IMG/VR virus record: IMGVR_UViG_3300033571_008159
Span: 1-26,041 of that record
DNA length: 26,041 bases
DNA from: a virus
Direction: 5' to 3' (one strand)
Every line of letters begins with the position of its first letter. Within the stretch, counting starts at the first letter, position 1. Of the stretch, positions 1 to 8,053 are shown piece after piece. The notes under the pieces are model-generated. The model ran no database searches. It had not been told where the DNA came from and saw only the letters and a program-made list of their open reading frames with translations. Position numbers and translations under genes: made by a program.

Positions 1-180
1 GTTCTTCACCGGAGCGGCGGAGAAGCCAGACAGCTTGGTTTCCTCTTCAAAAGAACGCTCGGAAGTCTCGGTTTCGTAGATTTCCTTGTGCTCTTCACCA
101 TAGCGCGAATACTCCATACCGAACAGGGCGTTCAGGCCGGGGAGCAGTTCTTTCAGCAGTTGTGCGCGACTAATTGCCAT
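1..180 (-). CDS. Major capsid protein, N-terminal part (cut by window edge)
   Basis: Only the first 60 residues are inside the window; the gene continues past base 1. The protein opens MAISRAQLLKELLPGLNALFG and goes on with a charged Glu/Tyr-rich stretch and the motif LSGF. I recognise this N-terminus from major capsid proteins of uncultured aquatic tailed phages. The start is set by AAGGAG about 6 nt upstream of the ATG at 180. It is the last gene seen in the leftward head operon, 13 nt after a probable decoration protein, as expected for the shell protein. The fold (HK97-type) is inferred from family knowledge. Confidence 0.8.
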   Translation of the reverse strand, partial: MAISRAQLLKELLPGLNALFGMEYSRYGEEHKEIYETETSERSFEEETKLSGFSAAPVKN

Positions 181-193
181 GATCTACTCCTTA

Positions 194-886
194 TCAGACG
201 CCAACAGGGTTGAGGTATTGGTGCCCGCCGGTAACGGTGCTGACGGTTGCGAAGACGCCAGTAGACGGCTCGGTGGTGGTCGAAACCACGTAAGGAGCAT
301 TCCACTTGCAAATTACTTCCACAAAATCGCCAGAAGAGTTAGCGGTATCAGGAACCACATCAATGATGCGGATCGGCAGGGTAGCGGTGGTAGTGCCAAC
401 CGTGGTGTACAGACCGATACGGCTGTCGCCAGTAGCAGTCACACCTGCGTTTTGCACCAACTCAGCGTTAGTACCAATCACGCTACGACCCAGATAGGTC
501 GGGGTGAGGCCGTTGCCGCCTTCAGTCTGACCGGCAACCAGAACTGCTTTAAACAGCAGATCGGGGTCGTCCTGAATGTACGCCGTGATCACGGTGCCGG
601 TGGGGGCAGCGTAGCCAGTCGGGTAGTACTGGGCAAAGATGACTTGTCCTTGCGCGTTAACGTAAGAACAGCCTTGGAAGACACCCAGAGGCGTAGCCGT
701 AGCTTGGCCGGTATCTTTTTCAATGTAGCCCGTCGAAACAAGTTTCACCACATCTCCGTAGAAGATGTTGCCAGCGAACCCCGCAGGGTCAATCTGGTAT
801 TGGCGAGTTTGTCCGGCGAACACCTGACCACCGATCAGATTGATCGGCTTCAAGCCGTAAGGCTTGTCAATGGTGGGGTAAGCCAT
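194..886 (-). CDS. Probable head decoration / structural protein
   Basis: A 230-aa protein starting MAYPTIDKPYGLKPINLIGG. It is rich in Gly, Thr, Val and Ala, has low charge and no membrane segment, and reads as alternating beta-type strands (for example GTVITAYIQDDPDLLFKAVLV), typical of surface proteins of phage heads. AGGAG lies 6 nt before the ATG at 886. It sits directly before the major capsid gene, where decoration or head-stabilising proteins are commonly found. No catalytic motif is visible. The structural role is inferred from composition and position; a minor capsid or fibre-type protein is possible. Confidence 0.6.
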   Translation of the reverse strand: MAYPTIDKPYGLKPINLIGGQVFAGQTRQYQIDPAGFAGNIFYGDVVKLVSTGYIEKDTGQATATPLGVFQGCSYVNAQGQVIFAQYYPTGYAAPTGTVITAYIQDDPDLLFKAVLVAGQTEGGNGLTPTYLGRSVIGTNAELVQNAGVTATGDSRIGLYTTVGTTTATLPIRIIDVVPDTANSSGDFVEVICKWNAPYVVSTTTEPSTGVFATVSTVTGGHQYLNPVGV

Positions 887-900
887 TTGAGACTCCTAAT

Positions 901-1365
901 TTATGAACCAGAACCGAAAGTTACCTTGGTCTTCTTCTCAGAGAAAAGAGGCATCCGAGGATCACTCTCACGAAGGAAATTGTTGTCTACAGAATCCATT
1001 TGAGCCTTGTTTTGCTTATCGTAGTATTCCATACGTTGGGCCAAGAACTCGTCCGGGATACGGCAGAGCAACAGACCGCCCACTTCGATGTTTCCCTTGA
1101 AACGACCTTCAGTGGATGCGTGCATCATCATCTCGGGATACTCCTCTGCTTTGCAGGGCTCATATCCCTCGCGTAGCTTGGAGGATACGTTAGACGGATC
1201 GGCAACTCCCATCGAGGCGGTACGAATCCACCGATGTTTCCACCCCGGACGTTCATCCGGCGAAGGTAGAGCCTCGGGCGGACGCCATGCCTCCGCACGT
1301 TTAAACACTACTTCGCGGGCATCAGCCTCACGGGTGCGACGATTCTGTTGAACCTGTTCCATCAT
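901..1365 (-). CDS. Hypothetical head-operon protein, 154 aa
   Basis: Begins MMEQVQQNRRTREADAREVV, is strongly charged and mostly helical in character, and contains EVGGLLLCRIPDEF near residue 100. The start codon overlaps the stop of the upstream scaffold-like gene (ATGA), so the two are translationally coupled; GGAAGG precedes the ATG. I do not recognise a named family. Position between the scaffold-like and decoration-like genes suggests a minor head or assembly protein. The end lies 14 nt before the next gene's start. Confidence 0.6.
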   Translation of the reverse strand: MMEQVQQNRRTREADAREVVFKRAEAWRPPEALPSPDERPGWKHRWIRTASMGVADPSNVSSKLREGYEPCKAEEYPEMMMHASTEGRFKGNIEVGGLLLCRIPDEFLAQRMEYYDKQNKAQMDSVDNNFLRESDPRMPLFSEKKTKVTFGSGS

Positions 1366-2336
1366 TCATTCCTTCCAAGTAAAGCAACCTGTTTAGCGTA
1401 CTGCTCTGGGGTGATCCCAAGTCTCCTCGCAAGGTTGACCTGAGAAGCCTTCAGCTTGACGCGAGTCGGCGGGGTGCTGCGTGTAGCCGGGGCCACAACA
1501 GCTGATTTTGAAGCACGGCGTTGAGGCGTTTCCTCTTCGACCGGTTCTGACTCATATGCAGGAGAGTCGTCATCCTCACGGCTCCCGAAGTACTCGGGGA
1601 ATCTTTTGCGCATGATACTGTCAACCTTCTTGAAGTATTCTTCAGTACCAATGTAGTCAGGACCATATTCCCTTTGGAGCTTTCTGTCAAGCCCCATCGC
1701 AGACATAGTCATTTCGTCGTCTTTACCAAACCAGTCGCTGTTGCGGTCTACCCATTTCTGGGTCCGGGCGTCAAGCTGCGGCTTTTGTGGCTGAGTTGGC
1801 GGCGGTCGGAATTCTTCTTGCTGAGGAACCGAAACTGGCTGCATCTCATATGTACGCTGCATATTGAGGGTTGCCCGGGCAAGTTCCTCCTGAGCTGCTG
1901 CCATGCCATCTGCATCGCCGCTTTCAAAGGCTTCTTTAACCTTTCGTTTTGCTTTTTCAAGCTCTGAGCCTGCCACACCCTTGACAGTCTCTATATACGC
2001 ATTACTGCCGTGGGCAAGCTGTTGCTGGAGCCGCTTATTCTCCTCAAACACCTTGCGGGCAAAATCTTCAGCCGCCAGACGCTCACGCTCTGCCTGTTCT
2101 TTAGCTCTGCGTTCGTCGTGATAGCCACGGGTGAACTTCTTGATCCGCGCCTGAACTTTCTCGTCATAGGTGGCGAGTTCTTCGTCGGTCGGGTCTTCCG
2201 GGGGAGGGGCTGATTTACGGCCCCTGTCTTCAGGCGGGGTATCGTCTTCGATCTCCAACTGAATCTCTTGTTCCTCTTTGGCTTTCGCCTTGGCTTCCTT
2301 TTCGTCAGGAAACTCGTAATCGTCGTCAAACTTCAT
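1362..2336 (-). CDS. Scaffold-like protein, 324 aa
   Basis: Very charged, helix and coiled-coil-rich: an acidic Glu/Lys N-terminus (residues 1-60), a long Arg/Glu/Ala coiled coil (about 70-170), a Pro/Gln-rich linker, a folded segment with the WVDRNSDWF motif and a basic C-terminus ending in a VNLARRLGITPEQYAKQ helix. This is the layout of phage capsid scaffolding proteins, which often end in a basic coat-binding helix. It precedes the head shell genes. The start at 2336 is preferred because GAGGAG lies upstream and the whole SD-to-ATG spacer is the palindrome GTTTAAAC. Function is inferred from architecture and position. Confidence 0.65.
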   Translation of the reverse strand: MKFDDDYEFPDEKEAKAKAKEEQEIQLEIEDDTPPEDRGRKSAPPPEDPTDEELATYDEKVQARIKKFTRGYHDERRAKEQAERERLAAEDFARKVFEENKRLQQQLAHGSNAYIETVKGVAGSELEKAKRKVKEAFESGDADGMAAAQEELARATLNMQRTYEMQPVSVPQQEEFRPPPTQPQKPQLDARTQKWVDRNSDWFGKDDEMTMSAMGLDRKLQREYGPDYIGTEEYFKKVDSIMRKRFPEYFGSREDDDSPAYESEPVEEETPQRRASKSAVVAPATRSTPPTRVKLKASQVNLARRLGITPEQYAKQVALLGRNE

Positions 2337-2347
2337 GTTTAAACTCC

Positions 2348-2764
2348 TCAAGCAGCGCGGGTAATACCGCGCGGATCTTCAACAACAGCCTCGACCGAAT
2401 CATCATTGATGATCCTGAACTCTCGACCGTGAATCTTCAGGCGGGTGCCTGAATTGGGGCGCACGATGATGAAATCACCTTCTGCGCATGACGGGCCACT
2501 CGGGAATCGGGTGGTGTCTTTGTAGCAATCCGGGCCAAGTTTGACCACAAAAAGCACTGGGGTCAGCACCTCTTCGTAGTACATGGTCTTGTCCGCTTTG
2601 ACCAGTCCAACCTCACTGTCGGCATATTCCTCCATTGCCTCGGGGACAACGCAAAGAAGATGGAAGGTTTTAGGGTCAGGCAGTTGCTTTGCCTTTTGCT
2701 CGGCGGTCCTGTTCATGATCGAGGAAAGATCAACGGCCAGCGCCGGATTTATGACTTCAGTCAT
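2348..2764 (-). CDS. GroES-like (Cpn10-fold) structural or chaperonin protein
   Basis: A 138-aa protein. Residues 30 to 130 follow the Cpn10 plan: LCVVPEAMEEYADSEVGLV, a mobile-loop-like segment, VLFVVKLGPDCYKD, then CAEGDFIIVRPNSGT, a short strand and VEAVVEDPRGITR. The KxGD-GT-G-E-I-DD-AVV pattern resembles co-chaperonin GroES and related phage proteins seen next to portal genes. The start at 2764 is chosen over an upstream in-frame codon because it overlaps the preceding gene's stop by 8 nt. It may act as a co-chaperonin or have been reused as a head protein; sequence alone does not decide. Confidence 0.65.
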   Translation of the reverse strand: MTEVINPALAVDLSSIMNRTAEQKAKQLPDPKTFHLLCVVPEAMEEYADSEVGLVKADKTMYYEEVLTPVLFVVKLGPDCYKDTTRFPSGPSCAEGDFIIVRPNSGTRLKIHGREFRIINDDSVEAVVEDPRGITRAA

Positions 2765-2954
2765 CTGAATGCTCCATTTTTTGCACGAGGTCGTTGATGA
2801 TGTTCTCTGCAAGGCTCAGACCCCGGATGACCCCGCAGATTTTCTTGTACTCGTCATACGTGTCAGCTCTGCTTGCGGCCACGTAGGCCACCTGCTCCTG
2901 ACGCAGTTTGTCGATCTCCTTGACTACTAAAGCGAGAGCTTTGTACTCATTCAT
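2757..2954 (-). CDS. Small helical protein, 65 aa
   Basis: Starts MNEYKALALVVKEIDKLRQE and is predicted mostly helical and charged, with no signal peptide. Its ATG overlaps the portal stop codon (ATGA) and GGAAGG lies just upstream, so it is coupled to the portal gene. No known family is recognised. A role in portal or connector assembly is suggested only by position. Confidence 0.65.
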   Translation of the reverse strand: MNEYKALALVVKEIDKLRQEQVAYVAASRADTYDEYKKICGVIRGLSLAENIINDLVQKMEHSDD

Positions 2955-5422
2955 TTACTTCCTTTCCTTGCAGCCTTTTGGGCGTCGAGTTGCATTGCCA
3001 CTTGCGCCTTGTGCTTGGCGATTTCCACGCCGAGCTTGGCTCCTTCTGCCTGCTGGGACTTGGCAAGTTTGTCCCGAGCGGCGGCGGCATTTGCCGCAAC
3101 CTGCATGGCCGCGATTTCTTTTTGCGCGGCGATTCGTGCCATCTCGATTTCGATCTGGTCTGACTTGGCAGCGGCCTCCATAGCCTGCTTCTGGGCCTTG
3201 AGCTCCAAGTCCTTTTGTTTGAGCTGGAGCTCCTGCATCTGCATTTGGACCACGGGGTCCTGCATCTGCTGCATTGCCGCCGCCTGTTGGGCTTGGGCTT
3301 GGTTGCCGCTGACAATCTGCTGAGTCGCCTGCGCGGCCATCATGGCAATCTGGTTGGCCATCTCTGGCGGCAGGTTCTTCTGCTGCTCTTCGGACGGCAG
3401 CGGGGCACCCATGAGTTGCTCAACTTGCAGGCGGAACTTGAATCCAACGTGTTCGTTGATATGAGCCATGACGGCCCCAACAATCTGCTGGGCCATCGGG
3501 TTTTGCTGCAACAGCTGCTGCATGGCCGGGTCCTGCATAAACATCATGTGGACCGCAATATGGGCGTCATGGTTTTGCTCCACAAACGCCTTATTCTTCT
3601 TTCCATTCAAGAAGTTCTGGTTCTCCTGCACCGGATCAACCGGGGTTGCATCATCCTCAATCGGCACCAGCTTGGCAGCGTTCTTGATGCCCAGCACCTC
3701 AATCATCTGCCGGTGCAGCAGGGGCAGGTCATACAACTGCGGGGCAGATTGGGCAAGTTGGAGAACTGCCTGATACTGCACGATCTTCTGCGCCATTGTG
3801 GCGGCGTTCGGGTCGGACACGGGGATGACATCCACCATGTCGTAGTCCATCCTGCGTGCCCTGCGGCTACCCTCGTAAGGCTGGTACTCGTACTCCTCGG
3901 GGCAGAAGTCGGCAATGATGGCCTTGAGCAGTTTAAACTCCTGCTTCATGGCGAAATGCAGGCGCGACTGAACGGCTGTCATCACCTTCAGGGTGCGCTC
4001 AAGAATGGCCAGCGTTGTACCCACCGGGGCCTGACTGGACATGTCAGAGACCTTCATGTCGCCCGACGAAGCAAAGGCGCGGCCCTCCTGAACAATCTGG
4101 TTAAACAGGGCGTAGAGAACTTGGCTGGGCTCTTTGTACGGCAGCGGCAGGATGTTGTCGCGTATCGAACCGGACGGAACATCCACATCTCTGAACTCTC
4201 CCGGAGCAATCGGGGTGTCATCTCCCTTGATGCGCAGACCCCGGCTTTTTAAACCACCGGGCAGGTTTGACAGGGTTCCGGCATCCACCAATTGGCGGAT
4301 AAGCATGGTTGCGCTCTTGGCGTAGCCACCAATCAGGTGGATCAAGCCGTAACCATAGAAGCCAAAGCCCGGGATGTACTGGTAATGCACGAAGTGCTGA
4401 CGCTTCATGTGAAGTTTGTCACCCTCGTACCAGTTGCGGCGGATCGCCAGAATTTTGCTGGTCCCCTTCTCAATGGTGACCACATACGGCAGGGCAATGC
4501 CCGTTTCTTCTCCTGCCTTGTTTGTATGCTCGTATCCCTTGAGGTCAAGGTTTACATGCATTTCAAGGATGCGGAAGCGATCATCCTGAATGGCGGTCAT
4601 GCCGGTTTCTTCGGCCTTTTGCTTCTCGATGTCATCGAGTTCGTATGTAGGCTCCCCCAAGTCCACATCCATATAGAAGCCAGCTTCTTGGAGCTTGAGA
4701 ATCTCGTTGGGGGTCTTGCGCATAACATGCGTCACACGCTCTGCGGTCTCCAGATTAGAGGCTCCATAAGGAACCACAATGTCTTCTGCGGGGATGAATA
4801 CCGCAACCTGCCTGCCTTTGCTGGGGTCGTAGTAGACCTTTTTAAACGCTGAACCTGTGATTGGCAGAGCCCACAGGAGTTTTTCATGCTCCGCCCGGTA
4901 CTCAGTCATAACCTCCGTCAATTGGAAGTTCATGTCCTCCCGAACCCGGGTGGCAGCTTCTTCGCGCATTTTGTCGATGGCCCCAACAATCTGGGTCTTG
5001 ACCGGCCCCATCGCGGGGAAGGTTTCCATCATGGACTCCGACTGGAATCGGACAACGGACTCGGTGAGCATGGGGTGAAAGACCCCGCAGGCTCCGTTCC
5101 ACGGCTCTGTGCGCTCTTCATATTTGAGGCCCAGCAGCTTTAAACCATCAACGTAGGTACGAACCCAATCGCGGCGGTCGCCAATATCTTGAGTGAAATC
5201 ATCAATCAGCTCGGAACCCAGTGAGTCCAAGTCGCTGGGATTCATGTACTCCGCCAAGTTGGCATCAAAATCCTCGGCGGTTTCCGGGGCTGGCATCAGA
5301 TCAATCTCCATGCCGTCAATCCCAATACTCACTGCGTCGGGATTCTCGATCTCAATTTCAACCGCCGGGGCGACATCCATAATCCCAACGGGTGCGCCGT
5401 ACAGAGCTTTATCAATTGCCAT
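2951..5422 (-). CDS. Portal protein, 823 aa
   Basis: Large protein placed after terL, with the makeup of long portal proteins (P22 / podovirus-like size): an acidic N-terminal region with DRRDWVRTYVDGLKLLG and EPWNGACGVFHPMLTES, a central domain with PADIVVPY-like (IPAEDIVVPYGA) and FGFYGYGLIHLIGG motifs, an SSQAPVGTTLAILERTLKVM helix, and about 200 C-terminal residues rich in Gln, Ala and Met that form a coiled coil. The portal is the dodecameric DNA channel at one head vertex and docks the terminase. ATG at 5422 follows AAAGGA. Three TTTAAA sites fall inside the gene as Phe-Lys or Leu-Lys codons, a high local density. Confidence 0.85.
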   Translation of the reverse strand: MAIDKALYGAPVGIMDVAPAVEIEIENPDAVSIGIDGMEIDLMPAPETAEDFDANLAEYMNPSDLDSLGSELIDDFTQDIGDRRDWVRTYVDGLKLLGLKYEERTEPWNGACGVFHPMLTESVVRFQSESMMETFPAMGPVKTQIVGAIDKMREEAATRVREDMNFQLTEVMTEYRAEHEKLLWALPITGSAFKKVYYDPSKGRQVAVFIPAEDIVVPYGASNLETAERVTHVMRKTPNEILKLQEAGFYMDVDLGEPTYELDDIEKQKAEETGMTAIQDDRFRILEMHVNLDLKGYEHTNKAGEETGIALPYVVTIEKGTSKILAIRRNWYEGDKLHMKRQHFVHYQYIPGFGFYGYGLIHLIGGYAKSATMLIRQLVDAGTLSNLPGGLKSRGLRIKGDDTPIAPGEFRDVDVPSGSIRDNILPLPYKEPSQVLYALFNQIVQEGRAFASSGDMKVSDMSSQAPVGTTLAILERTLKVMTAVQSRLHFAMKQEFKLLKAIIADFCPEEYEYQPYEGSRRARRMDYDMVDVIPVSDPNAATMAQKIVQYQAVLQLAQSAPQLYDLPLLHRQMIEVLGIKNAAKLVPIEDDATPVDPVQENQNFLNGKKNKAFVEQNHDAHIAVHMMFMQDPAMQQLLQQNPMAQQIVGAVMAHINEHVGFKFRLQVEQLMGAPLPSEEQQKNLPPEMANQIAMMAAQATQQIVSGNQAQAQQAAAMQQMQDPVVQMQMQELQLKQKDLELKAQKQAMEAAAKSDQIEIEMARIAAQKEIAAMQVAANAAAARDKLAKSQQAEGAKLGVEIAKHKAQVAMQLDAQKAARKGSK

Positions 5423-5432
5423 GATGTGTCCT

Positions 5433-5852
5433 TTAAATAAGTTTTACGCGACCGCCTTTGCGGTACCCCTCGGGCATCTCCGAGGTTGGGAGGAATATGT
5501 CTTTGTCTTTGAGCCCCATGTCGCGGGCCGACTCCACAATTTGTAGGTATTTGTGCGCCCCAATGTCATGGGGTCTACTTGTAAGCAACTCTTTGAGGAT
5601 GGGCAGGAACTTGGGGTTGTCCTTCCACTTTTTTGTGCCGCCACCTTGCCCAACTGCGTCGTTGTAGCCAGAGACAATTGAAAACCCGCTGTCGGGGTTT
5701 GGGTCATATGAGCCGTCTTCCAAACCCTTATGGGTAACACGCACGGCTCCGATCTTGAGCAAGGCATCAAAGTTCAAAGGCCTGTAATCAACCTTCAGGT
5801 CTTGGTTGTCACTTGTCAAAGCCTTGTACTTCTCAAAATCTTTTATCGGCAT
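5433..5852 (-). CDS. Hypothetical protein between terL and portal, 139 aa
   Basis: Starts MPIKDFEKYKALTSDNQDLK, 7 nt after the terL stop, with GAGG 5 nt upstream; longer in-frame versions starting inside terL lack this signal. Residues 50-80 are Gly/Asp/Ser-rich and the C-terminus is short and basic (EGYRKGGRVKLI). That KGGRV-type tail recurs in small head-region proteins of aquatic phages, but I do not know its function. The gene ends 10 nt before the portal start. No enzyme motif is seen. Confidence 0.6.
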   Translation of the reverse strand: MPIKDFEKYKALTSDNQDLKVDYRPLNFDALLKIGAVRVTHKGLEDGSYDPNPDSGFSIVSGYNDAVGQGGGTKKWKDNPKFLPILKELLTSRPHDIGAHKYLQIVESARDMGLKDKDIFLPTSEMPEGYRKGGRVKLI

Positions 5853-5859
5853 CACAACC

Positions 5860-7374
5860 TCAAACTGTGTAAAACCGCTCTCTTGCGCGGCGACCTTTGA
5901 AATAAACCGGCTCATCCGGCTCATCGGTATCAATCGGGATGAATCCCCCCTGTCTGAAACGAAGCAGGGCCTGACTGGTCGAGTCAACAAGGTCATCATG
6001 GTCCCCGTTGGGGAAAGAGGCCAGTTCTTCCATCAGTTCATCAGCCCAGCGGGTCGCAGGACACCACACCACTCCAGAAGCAAACAGGTCAGAAATTGCG
6101 TTTACACGCGCAATCTTATCGCTTCCTTTGCTCGGTGTATATTCCGAAAGAGGGATGCCCATCTGCCGCAACTCATAGATCAAAGGAGCGCCAGCGGCCT
6201 TCTTTTCCACAATCAGGGTGTCCGGGTTCCACTCCTTGAACATCTCAAACGCCTTTGATTTGAGTTCAGGGAACTCCAAACGGGCCTTGAAGCTGTCCAA
6301 AACGATGATGTTGGACTTGTAATTGCCCTTCTCATCAGGATGTTTAAACACCCCCCACGTTGTACAGGCGGAGTAGTCTGCGCGGTTGGATTTCTCAAAG
6401 GCGGTGTCCCAGCTTTGGATGATGTACTCACAAGAGGGGGGTGACTCATGGTCCCAAATGCGCCATTGGTCCCTCTTGATGATGGCCCCTTCCTCGGAGG
6501 TTGGGTTTTGCTGGTACTGGGCCTCCCACTTGGCCACTGGAAGTTCAGCTTTGAGGGCTTCCAGCTCCTCTTTCTTCCAAAATCCGGGCCAGAGGGGGTT
6601 GCCGGAGGGCAAAATGGCGGGAAATTCAATCACTTCCCACTCATCTGTGCCCCCTTTTTGACTGTTTTTGAGTATTTGGCCGGTCAGATCACGCTTTGCC
6701 CAGCGGGTCATCACAATGATGATCGCTCCCCCGGGCTGTAAACGCTGGCGCGGGCCGGATGTGTACCACTCATACACATTGTCATACACCGCAGGATTGC
6801 CCTGCTTGGCCTCTTGCTCCGAATGGGGGTCATCGATGATCAAAACATCGGCACCCTTACCCGTAACGGCACCCCCAACACCGATAGCGAAGTAGTCGCC
6901 GCCCTTGTCGGTATTCCATCTGCCCGCCGCCTTTGAATCTGTGGACAACTTGGTCTCAAAAACCCGCCCGTAGGCTTCTGACTGCACCAGATTCCTCACC
7001 TTACGACCAAATCCAACAGCCAATTCTGCGGTGTGAGCGGTCTGAATGATCTTCTTTTCCGGGTACAAACCCAAAAACCAAGCCGGGAGGAGGTAGGAAG
7101 CAAACTCGGACTTGGTATGCCGGGGCGGCATATTGATGATCAACCGCTTCAACTCCCCACGGGCAACCCTCTCAAAGGCGTCAGCCATGATCTGGTGATG
7201 TTTACCCGAGATAAACCCCGGCCACATGTGAGAGACAAAGTAAATAAACGAACTTTTGCACCTCTCTACCCGGTCCATCTCCAAGAGCATCATGATCTTG
7301 GCCCGCTTGTCCTCATCCACCAGCGGGATCAGAGCCTTGTAGTTCTCTATCTCATCACGGGTCAGTAACGTCAC
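5860..7374 (-). CDS. terL: Terminase large subunit, 504 aa
   Basis: ATP-driven DNA packaging motor with headful or end-cutting nuclease. The ATPase half has a Walker A variant PPRHTKSE (about residues 83-90) and Walker B VLIIDDPHSE (about 177-186), with the coupling segment VMTRWAKRDLTGQIL. The C-terminal RNase H-like nuclease half has SWDTAFEKS, LIVEKKAAG and DDLVDS, which supply the metal-binding acidic residues. I place the start at a GTG (7374) whose GTGA overlaps the stop of the preceding gene; the longer in-frame ATG would overlap that gene by 50 nt. Three in-line motifs and length match the Terminase_6-type family. Confidence 0.93.
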   Translation of the reverse strand: MTLLTRDEIENYKALIPLVDEDKRAKIMMLLEMDRVERCKSSFIYFVSHMWPGFISGKHHQIMADAFERVARGELKRLIINMPPRHTKSEFASYLLPAWFLGLYPEKKIIQTAHTAELAVGFGRKVRNLVQSEAYGRVFETKLSTDSKAAGRWNTDKGGDYFAIGVGGAVTGKGADVLIIDDPHSEQEAKQGNPAVYDNVYEWYTSGPRQRLQPGGAIIIVMTRWAKRDLTGQILKNSQKGGTDEWEVIEFPAILPSGNPLWPGFWKKEELEALKAELPVAKWEAQYQQNPTSEEGAIIKRDQWRIWDHESPPSCEYIIQSWDTAFEKSNRADYSACTTWGVFKHPDEKGNYKSNIIVLDSFKARLEFPELKSKAFEMFKEWNPDTLIVEKKAAGAPLIYELRQMGIPLSEYTPSKGSDKIARVNAISDLFASGVVWCPATRWADELMEELASFPNGDHDDLVDSTSQALLRFRQGGFIPIDTDEPDEPVYFKGRRARERFYTV

Positions 7375-7601
7375 AAAGCAGCCACTTCCCTTACAGACCT
7401 GTCCACAACCTTGATCCCATTCCACCGAGTAGTTTTGACCGCCAAGTGGCCATCCTCCTCCAGCTTATGGACAATCCTGTGAATATTCGCCTTGGACTTC
7501 ATCCCCAATCCCTTGGCAATCACCAAATACGACGGCGATACACCATGAATACGGATGTACGCCTTGATGAAGTCATACACCAGCTTGTGCTTTTCTTGCA
7601 T
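7371..7601 (-). CDS. LexA-type winged-helix DNA-binding protein, 76 aa
   Basis: A stand-alone DNA-binding domain. DFIKAYIRIHGVSPSYLVIA, then GLGMKSKANIHRIVHKLEEDG and HLAVK follow the three helices and wing of the LexA N-terminal domain; the Ser24-protease domain is absent. GAGG 7 nt upstream favours the second ATG at 7601 over 7607. It overlaps the 64-aa gene upstream by about 30 nt and its stop overlaps the terL GTG. It sits where some phages carry a small terminase or regulator. It could regulate this operon or assist packaging-site recognition; neither is shown. Confidence 0.75.
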   Translation of the reverse strand: MQEKHKLVYDFIKAYIRIHGVSPSYLVIAKGLGMKSKANIHRIVHKLEEDGHLAVKTTRWNGIKVVDRSVREVAAL

Positions 7602-7767
7602 GCTCATCCCTCATGTGAGTAATTGCAAACATCACAGCCTCAACATGCGCAACACAATCCTGCGCCCTCTCTAAAGCCTCTTCATAGCTGCGTCCAAGCA
7701 TGCACCGATGGACATCCTTCAAAGCCTTCTCGGCCATCATGCACGGGTATGCGTAGTCAATCAACAT
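7573..7767 (-). CDS. Small hypothetical protein, 64 aa
   Basis: Starts MLIDYAYPCMMAEKALKDVH; mainly helical, with several His and Met residues and two Cys. A strong AGGAGGT Shine-Dalgarno lies 7 nt before the ATG, and a GTTTAAAC sits 22 nt upstream of the start. It opens the second transcriptional group of the leftward block after a 286-nt gap. No family recognised. Confidence 0.6.
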   Translation of the reverse strand: MLIDYAYPCMMAEKALKDVHRCMLGRSYEEALERAQDCVAHVEAVMFAITHMRDEHARKAQAGV

Positions 7768-8053
7768 GATCCACCTCCTAGCGAACGAAGTTTAAACGTG
7801 AAAGCGAACATTCGCAAGAGGGTCTCCAAAAAATATACACCCCCCGGGGTAGGCGATTTGGAAGCGATGGGGGTGCTTTATGGGGAAGGGGTAATCGTTT
7901 GTGTGGATTACAGCGTAAGCGTGGGCGGGGGGCCCCTTCGGCAAAATGGGGGGGTGGGGGGTCGCTCTGCCGCTCCTGCCGCCACGCTGATGCCACCTGC
8001 CCCCCTGCCGATAGCAGGCATCCCCTGATGACCGTTCCCCTCTGCGGATAGAG
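7768..8053. other. Noncoding gap between terS and the 64-aa gene
   Basis: No convincing gene. On the minus strand TTGCGA and TAAACT are 17 nt apart (rough sigma70 match) with the -10 overlapping GTTTAAAC at 7790-7797. A short inverted repeat (GCGAA / TTCGC) lies at 7804-7815. The plus strand has four runs of three or more G between 7923 and 7961, a G-quadruplex-capable pattern, and CCTGC / GCAGG hairpin arms near 8003-8020 downstream of the terS stop. The hairpin lacks a T-run, so it is at best a weak terminator. Confidence 0.4.

Noticed and set aside
179-1003. Long plus-strand reading frames opposite the head genes (also 3215-4252 and 4292-4852)
   Set aside because: They lie antisense to well-supported genes, have no RBS or family features, and follow the codon pattern of the other strand.
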